Assembly (NCBI RefSeq): GCF_001039355.2
Contig: NW_019775545.1
Coordinates: forward strand, 104,667-168,666
DNA: 64,000 bases
Origin: Lingula anatina
Lineage: Eukaryota; Brachiopoda; Lingulata; Lingulida; Lingulidae
Direction: 5' to 3'
Shown: piece by piece, positions 41,046 to 54,468 of the stretch
Position numbering within the stretch: position 1 is the stretch's first letter
How the letters are laid out: every line of letters begins with the position of its first letter
The notes under the pieces: model-generated
Seen by the model: the letters and a program-made list of their open reading frames with translations, nothing else
Told to the model about the DNA's origin: nothing
The model's database searches: none
Program-made: the position numbers and the translations under genes

Positions 41046-41047
<2 letters not shown>

Positions 41048-43287
41048 GTAACGTGGATCATTTTTACACAGTTTTTGAGGAAAGTGGGGCAATTTTTTAT
41101 CCTTAAGTTTGAAAATGGATGATGTTGTCCATCAAATTATCATGAAATATGTTCTCAGATTTGTTGCTTATTTTGGCTTTCAATATTATTTTGCTAATGG
41201 ATAAAACTATCACTATAAATTTCAAATAATGGAAAACATCTTGCTTTAGAATAGCCATTTCTCATCATGAAAAGCCCAGTGGGCAAACTAGAGAGTCATT
41301 TTGTGGTTGTCTGACTTTTTTGTAAATAATAGTAGCTTTAGTGCAATTAATAACCCTGTCAGTCATTCCTATTTACCTGACATATACATATTTCCATCTT
41401 TCTAAGCTATTACATTCATTTTTTAAACAACACACCCCAACAAAATAATCTTGTTGCTAATTATACTTATAATCTTCCTATCCATGACATGAACAAATTA
41501 CCCTTCATTCAGAAATATAGTAAGTGCTACGTGAACTATTTGATAATTGTTTTATACAATTCACTATAACCACAGCCTTTTTGTTATTGCACTTGTATAA
41601 TGTCCTTAAAACTAAGATAAGAAACCATATATTTTTCTTTGTGAGGTATTTGTGGTGACCAAAATTATTCATTTTTTTTTTGTTTGGGAATTAAAAAAAA
41701 ACCAATGTATGTTGAGGAAGTATTTGGTTTAATTGGTATGTCATTAGAGGTAGAGTGTGAATTGTTTTTTAAGGCAATTGACAAATTTTAAGGATGAAAA
41801 TAACATCAAAGAGACAACGAGGAAAATATGCTTGATGGTTTTTAAGGGAACAGGATACTTGATACTTATATAGCAAAAATAAATAAATAGTTAAGATTTT
41901 ATGTAACTTTCTGAACTAGTTTTTAAGAATCTTAGGTTATAGAAAAAATCAGTACTTTTATGTTCTTTACTTTTATCTAGTAAAATCCATAACTGTCTTT
42001 GTAATATTAAGAGAAAACCATCACAAGTGAATCTTCATATTTTTTTAATCTACAGATTTACTAAGTAAGAATTTTTTGACTAAAAGTGGTATTATGAAGA
42101 ACCACAACAGTCTTCCCCACCACCAGAGTCAGAGCAGAGTAATAGTACATTGAGCTGGCCCCGCTTGCTCTCAACAGGCCAATACACAAACAAAAAATAA
42201 AGAATTAATTACAAAGAACAAGGTTCACCAACTTGCACAAGTATCAAGTGTTTTTTTGATGAAGGGAACTCATTTGTTTTACTAACCTGACAATCAAAGC
42301 AGTGACGGGGGGGGGTTTGCTGCTCTCTTAACACAGGGCTCCAGACCGGGGGGGGGGGGTTGTAATTATTATGGCAAGGTTCCTAAATCCATGGAATTTG
42401 ATAAAAAAAAATGTAACTACTGGGTGTATGGAGTACACTGTAACATGGAGACAGGGGAGGTACCTCTGGCCAGGTTGCACTGGGTGATTGGGGAGAGGTG
42501 GATGAGAGAAAAACCCCACCCTGTTGTCATGGCTTTTTTAAATTAGAAACCCATTTTGATGACAAGTGATAAAATCTGCTGTTATCCATTGATTTGGTGC
42601 TTGTTTCCAACCAGGACAGAAAGTTTTTTGTCAAAGTTTTTGAAATTAGAATATAAGGTGCTGAAGTCACATTTCTCTGGTCAAACTGATACTTATGTTT
42701 TAAAAGTCGAGTCACCCAAAAATACCTGCAATGTGACCATTATTCTTCAAGGAACTCCTACCCGCTGGTTAGATAATATGATCAAACCTTTATTCACTTA
42801 AGTTTAAATATTATCTGATTAATCAATTAAACTTAAACACATTTCATTTTCAGTCATGTCAGTGAAATTTGTAAAAGCTTTAAAAACATCTTCTGCCTTG
42901 CTTCATTCAGACAGTCATCATTCACTCACAAAAAAATTTGAATGAGATAACAATAAAATTTACACAATCAGAAAAAAGAAAAGAAAAAAACAAGGAAATA
43001 AAAATATACATTAATTCAAATTTAGAAAATAAACATAATTTCACCAAGCCTACCAAGGTCAAAACAGACGGAACATTCAACTGTTGCTGCCTTCATGTCC
43101 AGTGAACTGCAGCAGACAGTTAAGATAGTACCTGGGGAGTCAGAGTAAAAAACAACATTGGAGCAACTCAGAGGAGAGTGAAAAATTGCCCCTGACAGCT
43201 TCAATTGGATCTGACTGGAGCAATCCCTCGCCTAATGGACAATTACCAGCAGTAATTAAACATTTATAGAGCTGCCAAACTATGATC

Positions 43288-43299
43288 TCCCTCTAGTGG
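43288..43299 (-). promoter_or_regulatory. CTCF-like site (minus)
   Basis: Minus strand reads CCACTAGAGGGA, 11 of 12 matches to CCASYAGRKGGC. It lies beside a homeodomain-rich stretch (CAATTACCAGCAGTAATTAA, 43238-43257). Confidence 0.35.
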
Positions 43300-44613
43300 C
43301 TACAGATAGGACAATTACTAGGGTCAAGGGAGGAGGGAAACAAGAGGGTGGCCACAAATTCGTGGAACTGAAGATATTATTACCAGTTTTTCAGGCAATA
43401 CTGGCAATTTCTTATTTTAAAATAAATTTCTAGAGGATATTTTTTTCTTTTTTTTTTTGCTGTTTTGTTCTTCATTCAAGCTTCACTTTTTCATTTTCGA
43501 TATTCATTATTGGCAAACACTTTTTTATTTAAATGTTTAAAACCTTTTCAGTCATACTAACAAGGGGTTGATACATTGAGGATGAAGAATCGGATGGGTA
43601 AATAGTAAAGGAACTAAAATGAAGAAAAATAAATTTAGAGTATATTCCAGAATAAGAAATGTTTTAGAGCTCTTATTTAAAAATGAATTTTTTCAAATTA
43701 TCTGTTTGACTGAATATCCTTACTTTAAGGTGAAATTAATTTTCACATAACTATGTATATATCTCATCATAAAGTTTGAACCAAATAAATAAAGTATTTT
43801 AGAAGGCATAGGGATCAATCAATGGAACAAAACACCAATGAAACTAATAAGGATTGCATTTTTATTTATAACTAAAGAAGTTACAATATTTAATTCATGT
43901 TATGTTTGTCAATCACAAAACCCACTTTACAATGATATGAAAACTTCTTCACAAAGCCTAAAATGTTTGTGACTTTCTTACTTGTCTTTAAGCATCACTT
44001 TTTAAATTGGCCCTCCCTGCTTCAAGTGAGACAAGTCACTGTCAGGAAATTTTGATAAAAATAAAAGAAACACATATCAATATTATCCTACATACATCTG
44101 AAGATTTCAAGTAATCTTAGGGTGTATTTTTAAGGCTTGCTTGGATTATGGTAACTAGACTTAAAAGCTCAGCTCTTGTTTATTTCTCCTTGCCTCCTGT
44201 TTCAGTATACGAAGAATGATGAAAATCAATTCTCACTACGCTTAATTGGATTTAAGAGCCAGTTTCTTTTCCCAACATGAACTGTATACCAGTGTGCCAC
44301 TCCCAATTGACATTGATCGGTGCAAAAAATTCTGATAAAAATCTTATGCGGAGGAAACTATTTAAAACCAGTGTATAGGTTTGCAGTGGACGTACAAGGT
44401 TGTAGTTGACTCCGATGACGGTAGCGTTATATCTGTTACTGAATCAATTGTACCCTCTTGGTAAAATTCACACCACTTAGTGCTACTATAAATGGGATAC
44501 TAAATCAAAAGCCCCTGCTAAGATCCAGAAGCAGCACATTTGAGTAGAGTGATTATCACTGAAATTGGAAATGAAATATCCAAGACAATGCTCTAATCAA
44601 ATTTCCCCTTCGA

Positions 44614-44628
44614 CCACCAGGGGGGCTA
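44614..44628 (+). promoter_or_regulatory. CTCF-like site (plus)
   Basis: CCACCAGGGGGGCTA matches CCASYAGRKGGC in 11 of 12 positions and resembles the long vertebrate motif with one base lost. It points away from the site at 43288-43299. Confidence 0.35.
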
Positions 44629-46428
44629 CTGTGCAGGACAGGCCCACCATTTTCTAAAAGAGATTCAGTGTCTAAAATGAACCTAGTTTTAACTTGCTGA
44701 AAAATCTTGAAGGATGCCTCCAGACGAGACAGAATGAATTACAATAACAAACACTATCATTACTTCAGTGATAACATCCAGGCTGGGTGACACTTGAAGG
44801 CAAAGAATACCACAAACTCCATAGACTTTTTACCAAATTAATTACCAAGGGAAATCTACTCCAGCAAGAACAAAGCCAAGACAAAAGAGTTCAAGAAACT
44901 CTGGAAATAATCTAATAATTGTGCAGTATTATGCTTCTCCCCCTGGCTGGATCAATAGAAGACAATAATGCCAATTTGAAGTTGTTTCTGTCAGCTGTGG
45001 GAAGGCTGGTTTACACAGTGTTACACTGGATTGGCTGAGGGAAATAAAAGAAATTATTTCTGCCATTTAGTCCGCCATTCTATGTGGTAGGAGTGGGAGG
45101 GGTGTACAGCAGATTCCCTGAAAGATTTTTTTCAGTGTGAAAAACAAAAATGATGATTTTCTGCAATCTTTCACTTCATGGGTAGAAAAATACAATTGCA
45201 TGGGAATTGATGATTCCAGAAAGATGGATATGAGAAATTCTAAGATAAAAAATAAAAAAAGAATAGTGAAAATAGTAAAGGTCTAACACTGAGAGGGAAA
45301 GTAAGCAAAAAGAGAGAGATCATGATCTCTTGCAAGAGAGCGGCAATTGCCCAAGGAAAGTAAAGACAGAAAAAACAACAGCAATGTTGAAAAATGCAAT
45401 ATTTTGATCTATATTTAGTCACACACCAAGCTAAAACAAGAGAAGTCACTTTTTACCACCAAAGTTTCTATTAAAACAAAGTACTACCAAGTTGAATTCA
45501 GACAGTACAACGCCAATAAACAATCTTGCTAAGAAACCATGCAGTCTTGCAGAGACGTGAAGTATGAAAATGGCTTAACCAAAATGTAATGAAATCATAA
45601 TTTAAACAGTATCTTTGATTTAACTAAGATGACTTCATTGTTGTAATCAAGAGCAGGAGATAAGATATATGTGTAGGGGAAATTACTACAGCAGCGCTGA
45701 CTAGGCGGAACTGCATGGTATCCCACGTGCCACCTGAAAAAAATATGTTTCCGTAGTTTAACTATCACCTTCCCACTGTGCATGGAGCCACCGAAATTAT
45801 ATTGGTGAAATTCATCCTTCCTTCCATCGTAATAACAGTTGCTTTCAGTGGCCCTGTTTGGTTTTAACAGGTACATAATTCAAGTCGTTTTTGTCAATAA
45901 ATTGCCACACATATTTGAATCTTTAACTTTGCCTGCTGCTACTGAGGTCAGCTTGGTAAACACCAGTCTTTCTTTGTAATCATTTCTGAACATTATTGTT
46001 TGACAATCATGTTCCAGAAATTTTGTGGTAAAAATATTTAATATGAGATATAGAGAAAGAAGAACTATGGCTAAGTCATCACTGAAAAACTTAATTTTTT
46101 TACAAGAGGAAGATTTTTGAAATGATTTCAATAACACAATGGAAAATCAGATTTATAAGATAAACTTCCCATCCGGTACAATGTCATAACCCCAAGATAC
46201 TATAATAAAATCACTGTGCTGTTATTTAGACAAAAATTATCTTAAGTATTCCATAAGTAGGACTTTGACCTATGAAAAATACAGAGTTATAGAGTACATC
46301 TTCACTTTGACAATATCCATATGGCTATCATGCATCTTCTTTTAATAACATGCCTTCAAAAATTTCATTTGTGAAATGTGGTAATGGGTCAGATAACTTT
46401 GGAGAGAATGAAAATAAATTTGTGACTT

Positions 46429-46575
46429 GTTACTAAATAATTTTATTTTGTTACAATGTTAAGTAACTTGATACAGTTTAATTTTCTTTGGTTACAAAGT
46501 TATGTTTACTTCTTACAATGTAATTTTTTATGGTTACAATGTCATGTGTAACTTGTTACAATCTGTTGTGACTTT
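46429..46575. repeat. Degenerate 21-bp tandem repeat (GTTACAATG type)
   Basis: Seven units of 20-22 bp beginning at 46429, 46450, 46470, 46491, 46512, 46533 and 46555, each led by GTTACAATG or a variant. Old, diverged minisatellite; no ORF of interest. Confidence 0.8.
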
Positions 46576-49500
46576 ACTGTAGTAAAAACAAATTAAAAAA
46601 ATAATTTCAGTATTTCCATCAAATTTTCTCCCCCAAGAAATAGATTCTGGATACATTGATGTTGTCCTTTTAAAGAGCTGTTGACTTAGACATATCATCT
46701 GCTAATTTGACTCATTATCCCTTTAGTGACCATCCATTATGATTCCAATATGGTGCCTAGACCCTGGTATTTGGACTTATTAAGTCATTCATTGGGATAT
46801 GTCTCTTGTCGGCTGATGTACATGGCTCTTTCTTGTAACAGCTTTTGTGTCTTAATTTCTTTAATTTTAGTTAAACATGCTTTAGTGACACCCATCTAGT
46901 CTCTCAGTCTCTTGATGTAAAGCACCAAATTGTATTAAATGCCAAATGTTTATCAGTGAGGAAGGTTCTACTAAAAGTATCTCTTTTTTGGCATTTGTGT
47001 AATTTATCAAAATAGTAATGTTAAAATTCAAGTAAAAATACTGTCATCCCTGACAAAGAACACATAATTGTAGGTACAAAACAATTCATTTGTAAACAAC
47101 AAAATTTGAAAGATTTTAATGAATAAAAGTCAAGCCAACTACAGAGTACAATTTTTTCACATTTTTAAAAATCTTACAGTGCACCTTCGGAGAAAATTAT
47201 GCAGAAGGCAACCATGTCTTTAGTCAAAGTAAAATGAAATTTATAAAAGTATTTATTTTTTGGTCAGAAAAAAATATCTAGTTGAAAAGTTAAACATTTA
47301 ACCAAGTTGGCTGAGCAAGGTAATCCATTTTCTGCAAAAAGAAGTGACCTCAAGAATACATGAGTAACCCCCAAAATAACTATTATTTTGAAAATTCAAA
47401 AAATATTCAGAAAACCACTCTATGGATGTAATATTCCTCCCTCTCGTTGGCGCAGAGGTTATTACAACACACCTTTGTGAGTGCAGCATGTCTGACAGGG
47501 GTATTAGAGCACTGGTCGTGGAGACAAGAAGTCTGCTCAATAAGTAATCTGAACAGGCCTGGACACACAACCACCTTACTAAGTTTCCATCCAAGCTTTT
47601 ATAAGTTTTCAAATAAGGCAGTATTACTGGTGGGGAGACTCAAGTCATTTGCTTGGAAAATTAAAAAATAATCAACAAGTCAAACTACACCATTCAAGTC
47701 CTTTGTTAACAAAAAGGGAGGTTTGTTTCAAGTTTTTTTTTCTTTTATAGTATTGAATTTTAATATTGCAAGGTATTGTCTGAATATCTGGTGGTAAAAT
47801 CTTAGAAACTTCGTGCTATTGTGGTTGATTTCTAATGCACTCAGAATGATTAATTACACTGTGGGGAAAACAAAACGTCTTCAAAAACACCCTTCCCCAT
47901 CAGATAACACTGCAGTCCCTTGGTTGCAATAAGCATTATTATACCCGACGCAGTTGTTTGGAAAGGCTCTTTTTACTCTTAAATGATTGCAAATGTTTAG
48001 GTTCTTATTTCAACAATGATAATATCTTGACTTTATCATAATAGAGAAACTCTATCTTCATTTCTTTTCAAAATTTCTTTTTACATTAAAAAACCATCAC
48101 TGTACCTCAACTGACTAAATTAATAAGGTAAAACTTGATATTCATGTTTTTTTCATTTTCAAAATTGCATTTTTCACCAATGGTCATATCTTGACGCTAT
48201 CAAAATGCAACTTGTTGATAGCATTTGTTCTGTTTGTTAAAGGCACAGACAACTACTGGCACAAAATATTCCAATAGAACACATTTTGATTACATTTTCA
48301 TAAGTATCCCATTTAATGTTCATTGTTAAGTTCTCTTATCTCATTTATCCAAGGAAAGGAAAAAAATGCACACATTTAGTTTTGGTTAGGACAACCTAAA
48401 TTCATTGACATCTCTCATTTCAAGAGTCAAGTATAATCTCCAATTACCATGCTTTTTTATTCAATTAATGTATTTCAAATGTTGCAAACATGGAATTTTC
48501 AAGCCACCTTATGGGAACAAGTCATAAAAAATTATTCTGATATAAAAAATTGTTGCACCATCACATACTATCAGAATTACCTGGGTGATTCCATTAAAGT
48601 TTTGGGTCTTTTTACAACCATGGAATGCTAGTACAGTATCTAGACTTGAATAAAAAGAATAAATTTGATCAGACGTATAGATGGGGTTAGTTGAGAAAAA
48701 AATCTGGATGATCCTTTAGAGATTTTCCATTGATTTATTTTCTTTTGTCGATATTTACAGTTAGCTTTATACATGGTTTGAATACATATTTTCAGCAGGG
48801 TTGTTATTGCTGCATCATTATTAGGTATCCAAATAAAAGATCTCTTAAAATTTAGGCTACACAGATTGGCCAAACACTAAACCTTTTCAATGCCATTACC
48901 TAACTTGTATCATTGCTATATATCTTAAAAATACAAATATAAAATGCAGTTTGATTTATTCACTTTTATGACTTTGAACTTTATTAAAAAATATTGAAAA
49001 GACTTGTTCCATTTTTGTATATTATCTTACTTATTAATCTGTCAATACATCTGCATTGTATCCACTTAAAATTCAGACATTCAAGATTTCTTTCAAACAT
49101 GCAAAAATAAGTTTGGGATCTCTAAGAGTCCATTTAACCTTACATCTTAAACTTAGTTGCCTTTTCTAATTCTGGATTTCTGTCATTTTTTTCTTTTTTC
49201 ACTCCAGAAAACTTGTACTCTACAATGTAGTCATCTTCTCTACAAGACAACCCCATCACACCCTACCAACACACTGTGTAATGTATTTCTTTTTTTTTTT
49301 TCTTTTTTCAAATGCACCACTTTTCAGATAATTTTTTTCTTATTTCAACTTTACCATTTATGGAAGCTCACATGAGAAGTTCTGTTAGATTAATATCAAG
49401 AGCACCTGTCCCTAAACATATCCAAATAAAAATATTCTCCATCAATGTTTTCATATTTGTAAATTGTCAATGCTACTTTTAGAAGAACACTTGAATGTGT

Positions 49501-49739
49501 TAGCCTTTTATTTTGCCCAATTTAAAACTACTTCCCTTTTTGATGTTGTGTACTATTCTTTTCCAAGATTGCTTTTCTGATCTAGTAAGAAACTAAAAAC
49601 AAACCAAAAACAGAAGTCAATGAAGAGAGCAGGATTCCAGGAAAACACAGAAGCTAAAACCAAGAAAAGCTGCACTTCCAAACAGTCCCCAACAGAGAGG
49701 AGCAGTCAGAACATGAAAAGTATATAATAATTTTGATTT

Positions 49740-49960
49740 TGGGCGACAGGAGGCAGCTGGGGTGTACAAAAATAAGGGATCTGCCTCTGATCTAAAGGCT
49801 GATAACGGTGGCTAATGATGTACAGCCAGGGCTAAAGGCCATAGGAATACGAGGGAGCTACCCGGCCTACCTGAGCAAATATGACGCCATGGAAAATCAA
49901 AATTGCTCATAAAACTGTCTGCAGCCATTTGCTCTCAGTACGACCATGTTAAGTTAGATT
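49740..49960. promoter_or_regulatory. GC-richer island, candidate enhancer
   Basis: Unique block with CAGCTG E-box, CTGATAACGG (GATA motif), GCTAATGATG and several CpGs, in CpG-poor AT-rich surroundings. Function inferred from composition and motifs only. Confidence 0.3.
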
Positions 49961-52119
49961 GCCTCTGTTTTAAATCTTTGTGGGTTGTCTCTGTTTTGTA
50001 GAAGCATTCTTCATTTCCTCGCGATTTTCATTCAGCATTTCAGTAAACTGCTGTCTGTGTTCTGCCTACGTTCTCATAATTTCATCAAATTTCATCAAAT
50101 TATACAATGAAAAACACACTGTCTCTGTCTCAAACTTATATACTATCAACTATTATTGAAAAAAATACTTCTTTTGAAAATAGAAATTATTCTCAGTTGT
50201 CTTAGTTTTTCATTTCAAAATGTACAACATGCATTTTTCCTAGAATGAGAACATAAAATCATGCTAAAAATTTCACGTCTATTTCATATTCAAAATTAGA
50301 ACAAATACCTCTTTGCATCTTTATTTCATACAGTAAAAATATTCATGATTTCAAATATGGCTGACTGATCTTTCACTTTTTTCTGAAAAATAAAAAAGCA
50401 GGTGACAGTGAGTTATTATGGAGGCAACTCCTTATGTAACAGGAGCACATGGTGCCCCACTCAGTAGCTCTCTTGGTGGATCACCTGGTCCTAGCAAGTG
50501 CATTTAGAACAAATCTGCCATTGAAGATATAGATAATATCAAATCTATTACGCCACAACTCACATCTTTAAAAAATCATCTTCTAGGGGTTGGGGTAAAC
50601 TTGACAGCAAGTCTAGTAATCTGAGTATTCAGATTTTACCATTTAAAACATGTTACCATTTAATCTGTGTTGTTTTAAAGTAATTATGAAGTGAAAACTC
50701 TACCAGCAAAGGTCTATCCAATATCAATACTATAAAATTGCTATGTCATACCATAAGTATGGTGCCTATGCTTCTTTAGAAAGTTTTTAAAATAAAAATT
50801 GTATTTTCAAAGTTTTTAACCCACCACATCACATATGATTTCAAAAAGATGACAAATTTCAGAGACATTAATCACACCAAAGTGTTTTGCACCCGAATTG
50901 TGATATTTCTGACAGCAAAGATGACAACAAACAAAGATAATCAACAGACACTTAGTTTCATCAATTTTGGTTTAATCAGAAACTTCATCTGCCATTAGAA
51001 TTTCAAATTAGATTCCTATCGCGACTACTGCACACACAGGACACAGAACCTGAGGATTCTTTCACAGACCGTCAGAGCTGTCATTTGCCATTTGCATGTA
51101 AGAAAGTGAGAAATCATGTTGATGTCTTTATCACTAGATCTATCCCCCCTTTTTTTCTTTTCAAAATGGAGAGAGGAAGTCTGCAGCTTCCCCGGCTGCA
51201 CAGCAGCAGCAAAATGCCTGAAATTATATTGAATCCCATTTTTTGTGGTAGAGAAGTGCGTTATCTTTTGAAATCACCACAGCTGACTGTCTTCACTTGT
51301 TTCTTCTCACTTCTCTCTGGAAAATATGAGTTATGGCTCACAAAGACTGCAGCTGGATGTCTGAAAGTATTATTTCAATCATTTCTCTTTAGAAAATGAA
51401 TTATGTTTTAAAATATTAACTGAGTTGGTAAATGTATTTAATCTCATTTTTCTGGATTGTTTAGGTAATAATGTACATGATCAGCACTTATCTGTCTCAT
51501 TTCTAACTCTCTTAAAAATTATTCAAATTACTATTCAAATGACTGCATGAAAATTGGCTAAACATTAATAGTCCAAAACTTGAATCAAGGAATAACAACT
51601 TAATCAAAAATTTAAACATAGATGATGGTGTGGATAAAGCAACTTAATATCATTGCACCTGTGACAGAGATGGCTACACTTAAGAGAGAGGGCACTTTAA
51701 ATTTTACAATTCTGAAGAAGGAAAAAACTTCCTAGCATTATTTCTACAGTGCGAATATCTTTTATATAATGGTTGAAAATTGCTTTTAACAACTTCTTCT
51801 CTCATAATCGAACAGCAAATTCTTACAATAAATAGTATACATTTTTTATTTTACCACTGTATATTTGTTTTTTCCTACTCTGCTTTTTTGTCATACAGAA
51901 ATCAAATTAAAAATTAATAATTGTACTCCATTGCAGTTTCAACAGTAATATAAAATAAATAATTTTAAGTCAGTAACAAGATAACTTCAGATAATCAAAC
52001 CGATATAACAGACTTATCAGCCCCCTGAGGAAGTTCTTCAGGAAGGCAACAGTTTAATCCCACTGATAATGTCATTTCCCCTGATATCTAACTTCCCTAT
52101 TGTTTTCCATCCACTCAGT

Positions 52120-52650
52120 AAACTGTTGATCAGATATTAGATCATTAACAATACACTATCTTAGCCAAATGCAAATCGAGTCGTCTAATAAAGTCTTGTA
52201 GAAATTCAGGATGTGTGATCCTCAAATGAGGGAAGTCTCTTAGCTTTGACTCTTACAAAGAATAATTGTAAAAACCAGGAGCAGATGAACTGATATTAGA
52301 TCATCTACAACAGACAACATCAATTAAATGCAAATAAAGTTCCCAAGAAGTTTTTACTGGGATGTGCAGCCGTCTATAGGCTTTGTCTTTGGTCAGTCTA
52401 ATTGTATCATTTGAACGTTGGTGATCAGATATGAGATCACTGACAACAGTCTTCTTTAGATAAAGGTATATGGACAACAAAAAGTATAAGGATATGCAGG
52501 CAGACAGGTTAGATCTCTAGATCTCCTGTCCGTCTTACTAACATCATCATCATCACCATTCAATATCTCCCTCAGACAGTTCCATTAGCTTTGTCTTTAA
52601 CTGGTATAATTGGTGTTAATGATCAGGACAATGGGGGTAGGTTACCAGGG
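52120..52650. repeat. Triplicated ~150-bp module with GATC-ATAT-GATC core
   Basis: GATCAGATATTAGATCA (52129), CTGATATTAGATCA (52290) and GATCAGATATGAGATCA (52423) each lead a similar stretch with ACAA and TAATTG/AGCTTTG segments. The first two carry a perfect octamer ATGCAAAT at 52169-52176 and 52328-52335. A fourth partial unit may lie near 52587-52630. Confidence 0.65.
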
Positions 52651-52740
52651 AGAGGGGGGCATCTCCACCTGGTCTGGGGGCCCCAGGGGGGGAGACAGCA
52701 GACTGCTACATTAACAGACACAGGGAGGATCATTACTGAT

Positions 52741-52816
52741 CCTTAATTGGACAATGGCCACTTAATTGTTTGGTCAGACTCTGCACAATGCTAATGAATG
52801 GCGGTCAATCAGATAG
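52741..52816. promoter_or_regulatory. Homeodomain-SOX-homeodomain motif cluster
   Basis: TTAATTG (52743-52749), ACAATGG (52751-52757) and TTAATTG (52762-52768), followed by TCAATCA (52805-52811, PBX-like) and AGATAG (52811-52816, GATA). Dense, ordered sites suggest an enhancer; inference only. Confidence 0.35.
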
Positions 52817-53470
52817 CTCTGTGTCCAGCAAGGTGTTTATCCTGGGGGGATGAAATTGAGACTGGTCGCAGTGGCTATAGTGATATACTGGACTTAATAG
52901 TGATAAAAGCTGACCAGCAGAGACACAAGTGACCAGACAATTGAAAAATGACCAGGTGCATTACCTGGTCTGGTCATTTCCTTTGTTTTGGGCAGTCTTG
53001 GAGGAGGAGATTTTAATCAGTCTATTATCATCAGAGATCATCATCTTGGACATCCTCCTGTTGCCCCTAGACTGATCAAGATATCATAATCTACAGAAAC
53101 AGTTAAGATCAACTCTTCCTCAAAACATGGACCCTATATAGCCAGAGGACAATAATAGTGGACCTTCCCCAGTGTCTGCTGATGAGGCCCTGATACCACT
53201 GCGTCTGGTGGCAGTGTGGGAGGCAAGACAATACCAAGTCCATTCAAAAAGGCACGGTCTCTATTGTTTTACTGAAGTGTTTGAGTCGGGGAAATTACCA
53301 TCTCAATTCAGAGAAGTTCTGTCTCTATCTATGCTGTACAGAATGTGTGTATTAGTCTGGTGTAGTACTTGGGAAGTGGTGAAGATAGCTGTTATCTTCA
53401 TTGATATGATATGATAGCTGTGGAGATAGGCTGGCCCATACACTGCATCGGGAAATGATGGGCCAAAGAT

Positions 53471-53507
53471 CCCCCCCCCCCAAAAAAAAAAAAAAAAAAA
53501 AAAAAAA
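53471..53507. repeat. C11-A26 homopolymer pair
   Basis: Eleven C directly followed by about 26 A. Similar C-then-A tracts occur at 55881-55904 and 61737-61755. Confidence 0.95.
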
Positions 53508-54308
53508 TTACATTAATATTAATAAAGCTACTGTCTTCTATTTTTTACAAAAATGTGTATGCAAATGCCTCCTGTGGGTGTATTATTAGCTGTATTAAAA
53601 GGATGTCTTTTATTACTACTTATTTACACAGCATTTTATAAAGGTACTGAGACAGGCTGGTACCATGTAACACAAGATGACTGGCCCTGAAATACCTAGT
53701 TTTTTTGAAATATTTCATTCAACATACATATTTTTCATAAAATCATGGATAAAATATGCTATATATAAATGGCTAACTCTTGGAAAAGATTTACAGTAAT
53801 AATGGTGTTATAAGATTATTTCAGTTCTTTGTTAGTAATGATAAAGCTGTAATTACCAAAACCTTCACTCTTGGTACCCAAATACTTCAACATGTGATTG
53901 AAAATAATTCATCTTGGCTAAGAAAAATAACTAGTTTTTGATTATTTTTTGGTTGATGTTAAAACTTCTTCTGATAAAGAGAAAGAGTGGAATTTTGATT
54001 TTAATGGTAGGAATTGTTTATATAACAGCTTGAGACATTTTTATTAAAAAAAAAAATTCATTCCATTAATTTTTTTAGGTAGGACAACACATCATGGGGG
54101 GGGTCTGGAGGGTTTCGTGGAGTAATGAAAGGTCTGTTTTATAGATGTAACTTCTTGTCCTTCTACAGACAACAGACAATAATTATCAAAGTTGGCACTG
54201 ATACTGTCCGTCTGCTGGGACCTGTCTGCCAGGACCTGAAGACCTATGTAAGTCAAGATAACACAGTGTAACATCCTCTCAGCTCTCACCCATAACATAC
54301 CCCTCAAA

Positions 54309-54468
54309 GATAATACAGAATACTTCACGAGATAAAACAATATCTGAATGAGAATAGTTTTTGTGATAATACTGATATCTGAGTGATAATGCAGTGCTTC
54401 TTAGAGTTAATACAGTACAGGTTAAAGATAATGCACTGGATTTCAATGACAATACGAAATTATAGAAA
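54309..54468. repeat. Degenerate 21-bp tandem repeat with phased GATA motifs
   Basis: Eight units starting at 54309, 54331, 54350, 54365, 54385, 54406, 54427 and 54448, most beginning GATAATAC or GATAATGC. The last four are spaced exactly 21 bp. Five units contain a WGATAR match together with the preceding base. Confidence 0.8.
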
